From assembly GCA_043804925.1 (NCBI GenBank), contig JAZDIP010000011.1:1-40336 (forward strand): a stretch of DNA of 40,336 bases, written 5' to 3'. A program made the position numbers and the translations under genes. This stretch comes from ChocPot-Mid sp043804925 (GTDB lineage: Bacteria; Bacteroidota; Ignavibacteria; Kapaibacteriales; UBA2268). A model generated the notes under the pieces. The model did not search any database. It was not told where the DNA came from and was given only the letters and a program-made list of their open reading frames with translations. Positions 33,976 to 40,336 of the stretch are shown here, in pieces. The stretch's first letter is position 1; the number at the start of each line of letters is the position of its first letter.

Positions 33976-34335
33976 ATGAGATTATTTATTAGCGCAGACA
34001 GCGATGATATGTCAGGTAAAATAGACTCGAGTTTCGGCAGATGTTCATTTTTCCTATTATATGAAACCGAAGATGATAGTTTTGAGTTTGTAAGAAATCC
34101 CCATCAGGATTCCCAAACATCTGTTGGTTCTTCTGTAGCACAATCTGCTATTGAATACAAAGTAAAAGCTGTTATTGCAGTTAATCCAGGTCCCAGGGCT
34201 TTCAAATTATTACAAAATACCAATATTCAAATCTATCATGTCCCTGAGAATACGAGTCTGAAAGCGGTAATTTCCTCTTTCGAAAAAAATGAGCTTTTGC
34301 CTTTGGAAAATTACTTGCCTTATCATATTTCTTAG
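33976..34335 (+). CDS. NifX/NifB-type dinitrogenase iron-molybdenum cofactor-like domain protein
   Basis: A stand-alone 119-residue domain: ADSDDMSGKIDSSFGRCSFF, then VGSSVAQSAIEYKVKAVIAVNPGPRA and VPENTSLKAVI. The family binds iron-sulfur or iron-molybdenum clusters in nitrogen fixation. In genomes without nif genes, as seems likely here, the role is unclear and may be cluster handling. A nonamer repeat begins at its stop. The unknown gene at 34371 follows by 35 bp on the same strand. Confidence 0.82.
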   Translation: MRLFISADSDDMSGKIDSSFGRCSFFLLYETEDDSFEFVRNPHQDSQTSVGSSVAQSAIEYKVKAVIAVNPGPRAFKLLQNTNIQIYHVPENTSLKAVISSFEKNELLPLENYLPYHIS

Positions 34336-34352
34336 TTTAATGAGTTTAATTA
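34335..34352. repeat. Nonamer pair at a gene 3' end
   Basis: GTTTAATGA (34335-34343) and GTTTAATTA (34344-34352) start at the last base of the stop codon. The unit is identical to the array at 10020. Confidence 0.5.
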
Positions 34353-34370
34353 AATTTGAACAGTTTTTTA

Positions 34371-34763
34371 ATGATGAAAGATATTGAGGACAAAAAAATA
34401 GCCGGTTATCGCAATGCTTTGATAATGAACAACGATAATCTTCAATTTAAATATTTCCTGGAATCATTATCATTTGAAGAGTTAAAAGCATATCTTTATA
34501 TAGAATCCAAACGAATTGAATGTTTCCTTTCAGAAATCGGTTGTGGTTTTGAAAATTATGCTGTTGCAAAGAAAAATAACAAAAAAATCAATAGACATAT
34601 CTTAAAATCTCAATCGTCTTACGACTTTTTAATTAACTTTTGTAATGATTGCGGAAAAAAGCCAAAACCTGTACCGGAATTAATTCATAAAATTTTTGAA
34701 AAACATAAATTGCATCTCAGGGAATTAACAGAGAATGAAAAACATTTCTTTATGGAATGTTGA
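34371..34763 (+). CDS. Conserved-looking protein of unknown function
   Basis: About 130 residues, mostly helical and charged (DIEDKKIAGYRNALIMNNDN, ESLSFEELKAYLYIESKRIE, then LIHKIFEKHKLHLRELTENE). There is one CxxC (NFCNDCGKK) that may bind a metal. I use ATG 34371; a TTG at 34356 would add five residues. No ribosome site is clear. It is co-directional with the NifX-like gene (35 bp gap) and may share its transcript. I do not recognise the family. Confidence 0.5.
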   Translation: MMKDIEDKKIAGYRNALIMNNDNLQFKYFLESLSFEELKAYLYIESKRIECFLSEIGCGFENYAVAKKNNKKINRHILKSQSSYDFLINFCNDCGKKPKPVPELIHKIFEKHKLHLRELTENEKHFFMEC

Positions 34764-34787
34764 ATTTACTCAAAAAAAGCAGTTTTT

Positions 34788-34867
34788 GTCATTAACAGCA
34801 TAGCGAAGAATCCGGTATTCATACGTGTTTTGGATTCTTTACTCCACTTTGTTCAGTTCAAAATGAC
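34788..34867. repeat. Dispersed palindromic element between convergent genes
   Basis: Outer GTCATT (34788-34793) and AATGAC (34862-34867) enclose AAGAATCC (34806-34813) and GGATTCTT (34832-34839). This is the GTCATT...AATGAC type of intergenic element common in many bacteria. A T-run follows, so it may also help end both convergent transcripts. Confidence 0.65.
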
Positions 34868-34896
34868 ATTTTTTTATTTGACCCTCTCTATTTTTT

Positions 34897-36240
34897 TCAA
34901 ATAGTTATTCCTTTTTTCCTGTCAATATAATTCACTACTCTTTCGTAAACTATTAAAGATAAAGCAGATAGAAAACCAATTCCCGCAAAAACATACCATA
35001 TATATTCGGCATTGGCATAGTAAGGTGCCAATAGTTCGGGTGTCAAATTAATGAGGTCTGCTCTTTGCGGGTCAGGACAAAATGCATCTAATAGAAATCC
35101 CGAAATAAAAAAACCTATCAAATTTGCAAAGAAAGAATGCAAATGCGAAAATCCGAGATACAATCCTTCCTCTCCTTTTGGTGCCTGCAAAGAAAAATAC
35201 TCGAGGTACCTTGGTGATATGAAACATTCTGCTATACCCTGAAAAGCAATACCAATAATCATCATTAATGTTATAGGATGCATGTTGAAAAGAACAAAAG
35301 ATATTGAAGAACCTGTGATTGTTTCGAGATATGGTCCTAAAGCCATAAAAAATGCTGAGAAGGGTATAATAAATAATCCAACCTTCAGCGAAGTTATTGC
35401 CCTTCGCTTCCGCATAAAGTTAGTAACAATTACAACAAATACCATCACTACTGCCGGATTGATATTTGCAATCCACTCCGGTGCCGCATGTTCACCAACC
35501 ATTCTCAGAATATATTTTGGCATTGATGCATACATCTGGTGTTGAATAAGCCAAAAACCGGCTATTATCAATATAAGAAACACCAACCTCGGTTTCAAAA
35601 ATACTTTTAATAAAGCATTCCAGGTTTCTTTTAGGGTCTTTCCTTCGTGAGTTAAGTCAACATTCTTATAAAACAAATAGACTGCTATAAGTGCAAGAAA
35701 AGTTAAACCTGCCGAAACAAAGTTCACAGCTTCCAAGCCAAGTTCAATCCTTACCGGATAAGCAAAGGTTTTCCCGGTAAATGAACCAATGTTGACTATA
35801 AAATAAAATATTGAAAAAGCCCTTGCTCTGTTGGTTTCTGTTGTGCTTTTTGCGACTGTTCCCGTTATAAGCGATTTTATAAATGACCCGCCAACCATTA
35901 GTAAAATATATGCAGGAAAAACCGTTAACTTATAAGGCAATGCCGCAAGTGTGAAATACGCAATTGATTGGAATAAAAATGCTATGATTATTGATTGCCT
36001 GAAACCCATTTTATCGGATAATGCCCCGACAAACATCGGTAAAAGATATACACCTGCACTAAAAAAGCCCCCTATTATACTCGCCCAAATATCATTATAA
36101 CCTACAACTCTCGATAAATACAATGAGATGGATATAAACATTGCATAAAATGCTGCTCTTTCGAGCAATTCCACCCCGTTTGCCACCCAAAATGTTCTTG
36201 GGTATATTTTATTCCTATACTCTTTAATTTTTTCTGTCAA
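34897..36240 (-). CDS. Proton-coupled oligopeptide transporter-like MFS protein
   Basis: A 447-residue major-facilitator protein with about twelve membrane segments. The opening RTFWVANGVELLERAAFYAM matches the POT/PTR N-terminal signature (ELxERxxYYGM), and GALSDKMGFRQSI is the MFS loop 2-3 motif. It likely imports small peptides, or a related compound, driven by protons. I accept the TTG start at 36240: AGAGGGAG lies just upstream, and the next in-frame ATG would lose the first helix. It is convergent with the unknown gene and has no operon partner. Confidence 0.82.
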   Translation of the reverse strand: MTEKIKEYRNKIYPRTFWVANGVELLERAAFYAMFISISLYLSRVVGYNDIWASIIGGFFSAGVYLLPMFVGALSDKMGFRQSIIIAFLFQSIAYFTLAALPYKLTVFPAYILLMVGGSFIKSLITGTVAKSTTETNRARAFSIFYFIVNIGSFTGKTFAYPVRIELGLEAVNFVSAGLTFLALIAVYLFYKNVDLTHEGKTLKETWNALLKVFLKPRLVFLILIIAGFWLIQHQMYASMPKYILRMVGEHAAPEWIANINPAVVMVFVVIVTNFMRKRRAITSLKVGLFIIPFSAFFMALGPYLETITGSSISFVLFNMHPITLMMIIGIAFQGIAECFISPRYLEYFSLQAPKGEEGLYLGFSHLHSFFANLIGFFISGFLLDAFCPDPQRADLINLTPELLAPYYANAEYIWYVFAGIGFLSALSLIVYERVVNYIDRKKGITI

Positions 36241-36446
36241 TACTCCCTCTTACAATTTTCAATTAAAAAATTCAGTTGAACTAAGGATTCATTTTTGTTT
36301 GGTTCGCAAATAGAACGGTACAAAATTAATCTTCAATAATAAAAAATATTAAATATAAAAAAAGTTTTTGATATAGCTGGCATAAAATAGAATCTGCTGA
36401 ATGTCAATTAATAAAAAAAGAAGGTTCTTCGCTCAATGAAGTGGGT

Positions 36447-36603
36447 AATTCCATGCTAATTTTTACTGCAATCCTATTTCATCATGGAATTGCTTAATCC
36501 CGCTCAACCGGGATTCGCAACGACAAATGTGGATTTTTGATTTCCTGCGGACAATAAACCGGCATAACCGGTCATCGCGAGGAACGGAGTAATGAAGCAA
36601 TCC
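36447..36603. repeat. Cluster of palindromic elements
   Basis: AATTCCATG/CATGGAATT (36447-36491), AATCCCG/CGGGATT (36496-36515, loop CTCAAC) and ACCGG/CCGGT (36558-36571) follow one another. The cluster ends in GTCATCGCGAGGAACGGAGT and GAAGCAATCC, the widespread GTCATTGCGAGG...GAAGCAATCC element. Confidence 0.7.
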
Positions 36604-36951
36604 TATTAAAAAAAAGCAAAAATGTAGCATTTTATACTATACGATTGTAGTGATATAGACTAATTTTGATTAATTTTGATATATTTTTGAGACGCTTTGA
36701 ATGTTAATGTGTCATTATAGTTGTAAAGAATGTACGGTTTTACGATAATAGATGAAATTTTGTTGTTTGCCTATTAAAACGTAACGTTTGCAGACGAATT
36801 ATTGAAAAAAATATAGCCAAATATATAAGAAAAAGTTATAAATTTGTTGATGTTAAAAAAGTAATTATGTTATTATTATGCTTATGGATAAATATTTTAT
36901 ATCGAAAAATGAAAAAAGAAAATATTCTAAAACGTTTTGCTGTTTATGTGT

Positions 36952-36963
36952 CATTGTACAATG
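36952..36963. promoter_or_regulatory. Perfect 12-base palindrome CATTGTACAATG
   Basis: The site lies 72 bp before the beta-helix gene start. It overlaps the second of two ATGTGTCATT copies (36707-36716 and 36946-36955). A dimeric regulator site is plausible but unproven. Confidence 0.3.
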
Positions 36964-37034
36964 TTGGAAAAAATATATTAAAATAATATAAGTTTTTTAA
37001 ATTAAAGTTGTTATAATATTAAAAAGGAGTTTTT

Positions 37035-40000
37035 ATGAAATTATTAAAGTCACTTACCATGTTGACTGTTTTTTTCTTAGCTACTATATTAGTACACAGC
37101 CAGGCGCTATACGATATAGAAGTAAAAGAACAAGACGGCTCATGGCAACCGATTAACTTAACCAACCGTATTACATACGGTGATGACAGTTATGCGCAGG
37201 TTAATTTGGGATTCACATTTTATATTGATGACCAACCTGTAACTTACGCATGGCCTAATACCAACGGTTATGTTCAGTTAGGTTACAATTACATGTCGCT
37301 GTCACCAACCCCCGGGTACTATTATGGTGGTGCTATGTGTGTCGCATTTTGTGGTGGAGACGGATACGAACGAACAGGTATTTACTATCAGATTGATGGT
37401 TCTGCACCTAACAGAGTAGTAACTTTCCAATGGGAAAATTACAGTAATTATTATGGTCAGTCTTCATTTTTGCAGAAGGCACAAATAAAACTGTACGAAA
37501 CATCAAATAAAATCGAAATAATTTACGGACCAACTACAGGTTCCGTTTATAGTTATACGAGTTGGGTTTACTTTGCAGGAAGAAGAATATCCTCATACGG
37601 ACCTGCCTGGAATATTGACCCACGTACAGGTGGTTCAGTTTATGTTAGGGGGTATCCATACTATGAATCCGGCTACACAACAAGATTTATAGATGCCGCG
37701 GATTATGGTACCAGTATTCATCAAGGTAAAATGTACATCTATGGAAAAGCAGACCCGGAACTTATCGGACAAGTTCCTGAAGGAGGAGAAATTTTCAGGG
37801 TAGGCATGCAATACGGTGGTACTGACCCGACAGAACATCCGGCAGTATTTGTTAAAAGAGAATCCGGGATGCCGACAGTTTTACTAAATTACCGGATTTA
37901 CGGTCCGGGTAATATCGGAGATGCAGGCAATAAGGTTATATACAGGGCAAAAGACCCTGTCTCTGCTTCTTTCGATGTTGACCCCGGTAACATAATCGGA
38001 GACCCTGCAAGATACAATTTCACAGCAGGAACAGGTGTTTGTTTTGGTACAGGCGGTATTCTCGACTTGCAAACCAATGCCGGAAATTTTGAACCCGGTG
38101 AATATACTGTCGAATCCAATATGATAATTGATGAAGTTGGCGATGTAACTATTCCAAACGCTAAGTTCAATATAGCTTTGGCTTGGGATGCTGCAATAAC
38201 CAAAATTACCAAACCAAGACCGAAATATGAGAAAAAATACCCATTAGCTTCCACTGATTTAATTGTCAGGGTAACAAATCTTGGTTTGAACGAAATTACG
38301 CATTTTGAAGTTACACTTGAAGTATATGATGCCGCCGGCAATCAGATTGGAAACACAAGAACATCGGAATGGGAACATCCTGAAACTCCAATAACTTCAG
38401 GCGGATTTGTCGAAGTTAACATGATGCCAACCTTTTTGCCGACAGCTACAGGTGATTATTATCTTGTGGCAGTAGTCGAATTACTCGACGCAACTGATAT
38501 GTTATCATCAGATAACATTTGGCCCCGTTCGGGTGATGAAAGATATTGGTTCTCTTTTGCAAAAGAGATAGATGTCCGTGCTTTGGATATAATTTATCCG
38601 GTATCAGGAGATGAAGTAATTGTAGGAAGGCCTATTAATCCTATAGCAAGATTTACAAATCAAGGTGTTAACGACCTGGATTTTGACACTATATTTTATG
38701 TGATTTCTTATGTACCGACAGGACAGGTTGTTTTCAGGGATACTGTAATCAATTATGTAATGTCGGCAGGTGCCGGATATGACACTACTGACATTAGAAC
38801 AGTTAAGAAATTTGTTCCGGCAAATCTTGGCGAGTATCAGTTATGTGCTACATTTTATTCACCTTGGGACAATAATCCTTTATCATTAAGAAAAGTTTGC
38901 GAGTATTTCTCTGTTGAAGCAGGAATGCTTGGAACATATACAATAGGTTCGGGAACCGGCACAAGGCATTTCGCAACCATCCAGGATGCAGTTGATGCAC
39001 TATATAAATACGGAGCGGCAGGAAATATTGTATTTGAATTGAAAGATAGAGGACCCTATATGATAGGCGATATTAATTCACCTGACAGGCCTGCTCTTGA
39101 TTTATCTTCTTATATTCATGGAATGGGACCAAATGCTACCGTTACTTTCAAGCCCTCAGCCGACAGAGCTGTCGAAAGAGCAGGTAACAATAGTGGAGTA
39201 ACGATACATGTAAATTCGGGAAGCGGCATGGGAATATTGTTAGGTCAAAATACTGACCCCTTGAATCCCTTTGCCATTGCTTCGAGTGCATATCCTTCAC
39301 AAAAAAACATGTACTCCAAACCAAACGGATATTTCATTTTCGATGGCGGACAAAACAAATCAATTAGATTTATTATGAAAACGCCAACCGATGAAAATAA
39401 ATACACACACAATGTATTTTACTTCAGGGAAGGTTCTGCCAATAATCAAATTAAAAACTGTATCTTTGAAAACGATTATAAAAACAGCTTGGGAGCAGCA
39501 TTGATACCCCATGTATTTTTACCACATGTAAGAACGACAGGTTCCTTGGTAGAATATATGCCTGATAGTTATCATAGCAATACCGGTTTTAGTGCCGCTA
39601 TTGTTATGCTAAGCCGTGCTCCAAAGGATAAATCCGGTTCCAATACATTGTACAATCTGGATACCTTATCATCAAACAACAACACAATCAGCGGCAATGA
39701 AATTAGCGGTTTCGGTTATGGTATAGTTGATTTGGGAGCAGGTGCATTGATGAAAATCGGACAAAATGCATGGACTAAGTATTACAACAATAATAATGTA
39801 ATTAGCAATAATATCATTAAGAATGTCAGTCGTGCAGGTATATTCTTAGGATACACATTAAATGAAAAAGTATCCGGAAACAGGATATACAACGTAACCG
39901 GTATTGGTGTCAATACATACCTTGAAATGGGACAACCCGTTGTATACGATGCAGCTGGCATATTAGCCGGAGGCGATACATACGGAACATGGAAAGGATT

Positions 40001-40336
40001 CAACAACATGGAGTTAACAATAACCGGAAACGAAATAAGCAACGTAACTTCCGATTATGTAGCTTATGGAATCAAGGTGGAGCAGAATCGTACGGAATAT
40101 CCCAAGACACCTGAATATACGGTATTCCCCGATGGAGATGAAAACACACGTATAATAAACAATATCGTTTGGGGAGTTAACGCAGCTTATGATGTCCATA
40201 GGGTAGGTATTAGAGTATTTACCGAGAGAAACAGTATGGACCCATCCGATTTCTTGGTAGCAAAGCTACCCGGATACTTCACAAACGGCGACAAGATATT
40301 GAGCAACACGGTAATAATGCCTGATGACGAAGGTAA
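37035..40336 (+). CDS. Large secreted parallel beta-helix protein, 3' end outside window
   Basis: An open frame of at least 1,100 codons with no stop before the window edge. The start ATG 37035 has AAAAAGGAG five bases upstream and begins a signal peptide (MKLLKSLTMLTVFFLATILV, ending near HSQ). The region of about 25-220 is a beta-rich, aromatic-rich domain (NRITYGDDSYAQVNLGFTFY, YYYGGAMCVAFCGGDG). The middle holds CARDB/Ig-like segments (LIVRVTNLGLNEITHFEVTL, PIARFTNQGVNDLDFDTIFY). From about 640 there is a right-handed beta-helix with PbH1-type turns (NNTISGNEISGFGYGI, NVISNNIIKNVSRAGIFLGY, EKVSGNRIYNV, LTITGNEISNV). A T9SS tail is likely beyond the edge, judging by the other surface proteins here. 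Ligand is unknown; carbohydrate binding or adhesion is typical of such proteins. Confidence 0.85.
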   Translation, partial: MKLLKSLTMLTVFFLATILVHSQALYDIEVKEQDGSWQPINLTNRITYGDDSYAQVNLGFTFYIDDQPVTYAWPNTNGYVQLGYNYMSLSPTPGYYYGGAMCVAFCGGDGYERTGIYYQIDGSAPNRVVTFQWENYSNYYGQSSFLQKAQIKLYETSNKIEIIYGPTTGSVYSYTSWVYFAGRRISSYGPAWNIDPRTGGSVYVRGYPYYESGYTTRFIDAADYGTSIHQGKMYIYGKADPELIGQVPEGGEIFRVGMQYGGTDPTEHPAVFVKRESGMPTVLLNYRIYGPGNIGDAGNKVIYRAKDPVSASFDVDPGNIIGDPARYNFTAGTGVCFGTGGILDLQTNAGNFEPGEYTVESNMIIDEVGDVTIPNAKFNIALAWDAAITKITKPRPKYEKKYPLASTDLIVRVTNLGLNEITHFEVTLEVYDAAGNQIGNTRTSEWEHPETPITSGGFVEVNMMPTFLPTATGDYYLVAVVELLDATDMLSSDNIWPRSGDERYWFSFAKEIDVRALDIIYPVSGDEVIVGRPINPIARFTNQGVNDLDFDTIFYVISYVPTGQVVFRDTVINYVMSAGAGYDTTDIRTVKKFVPANLGEYQLCATFYSPWDNNPLSLRKVCEYFSVEAGMLGTYTIGSGTGTRHFATIQDAVDALYKYGAAGNIVFELKDRGPYMIGDINSPDRPALDLSSYIHGMGPNATVTFKPSADRAVERAGNNSGVTIHVNSGSGMGILLGQNTDPLNPFAIASSAYPSQKNMYSKPNGYFIFDGGQNKSIRFIMKTPTDENKYTHNVFYFREGSANNQIKNCIFENDYKNSLGAALIPHVFLPHVRTTGSLVEYMPDSYHSNTGFSAAIVMLSRAPKDKSGSNTLYNLDTLSSNNNTISGNEISGFGYGIVDLGAGALMKIGQNAWTKYYNNNNVISNNIIKNVSRAGIFLGYTLNEKVSGNRIYNVTGIGVNTYLEMGQPVVYDAAGILAGGDTYGTWKGFNNMELTITGNEISNVTSDYVAYGIKVEQNRTEYPKTPEYTVFPDGDENTRIINNIVWGVNAAYDVHRVGIRVFTERNSMDPSDFLVAKLPGYFTNGDKILSNTVIMPDDEG

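Larger units (their letters stand above)
36241..37034. other. Long divergent intergenic region with repeats
   Basis: A 794-bp region between the divergent transporter and beta-helix genes. It holds a cluster of palindromic elements (36447-36603), a TAATTTTGAT tandem (36661-36680), two ATGTGTCATT copies (36707 and 36946), the latter running into a perfect palindrome at 36952-36963, and the ribosome site AAAAAGGAG (37021-37029). No coding sequence is supported. The promoter for the right-hand gene must lie here but is not clear. Confidence 0.6.

Noticed and set aside
33976..34335. Evidence for nitrogen fixation
   Set aside because: Only a stand-alone NifX/NifB-like domain is present; such domains are common in organisms that do not fix nitrogen.
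37012..37017. TATAAT as -10 promoter for the beta-helix gene
   Set aside because: It lies only 18 bp before the start codon, overlapping the space needed for the ribosome site, and no matching -35 box was found.
37898..38341. Minus-strand frame of 147 codons in the right-hand region
   Set aside because: It is antisense to the large beta-helix gene, whose plus-strand frame stays open for over 1,100 codons with a signal peptide and clear domains.

Overview
This is an AT-rich window from a bacterium of the Bacteroidota/Chlorobiota assemblage, perhaps an Ignavibacteria- or Kapabacteria-like lineage. Four observations suggest this: secreted proteins with type IX secretion (T9SS) C-terminal sorting domains, PKD domains, a TonB receptor with an N-terminal carboxypeptidase-regulatory-like domain, and many dispersed palindromes including SFDKLR-type elements. 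The exact lineage is an inference. 16S or marker genes are not in the window.

Layout. 1-11977 is mostly conserved metabolism and repair: dxs (-), a large PKD/T9SS surface protein (+), tag glycosylase (-), a TPR-thioredoxin envelope protein and a LOG-family protein (-), an SDR reductase (-), then a GNAT plus alanine/ornithine-racemase-like pair (+). 12212-18186 is an accessory island. Two paralogous secreted beta-propeller genes flank a cargo of an isochorismatase-family hydrolase, a phospholipase-D-like nuclease fused to an EVE/PUA-like domain, and a replication-relaxation-like protein. The cargo also carries nested inverted repeats and a structured intergenic element. The first propeller gene has lost its T9SS tail where the cargo begins. 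18198-25689 holds a small broken exported gene, corC-like and recO genes (-), a Cys/His-rich exported protein with a metal-type TonB receptor (+), and a GT-C membrane protein (+). 25842-32530 is a minus-strand block: tRNA-CAU, bifunctional-nuclease/UVR protein, SurA, a multi-parvulin PPIase, murC and a nitrilase. 32878-40336 holds an NlpC/P60 peptidase, a NifX/NifB-like small protein, an unknown protein, a POT-like transporter, and a large parallel beta-helix surface protein that runs off the right edge.

Two themes stand out. First, the PLD-EVE gene and its surroundings look like a candidate modification-dependent restriction or defence cassette carried by a mobile unit. Second, the window is full of short repeats: degenerate heptamer (7-bp) arrays placed mainly at gene 3' ends, nonamer (9-bp) arrays, and palindromic elements. 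Some of these repeats sit in frame inside coding genes (LOG and SDR), recalling Rickettsia palindromic elements.

All calls come from reading the sequence by eye. No database search was run.
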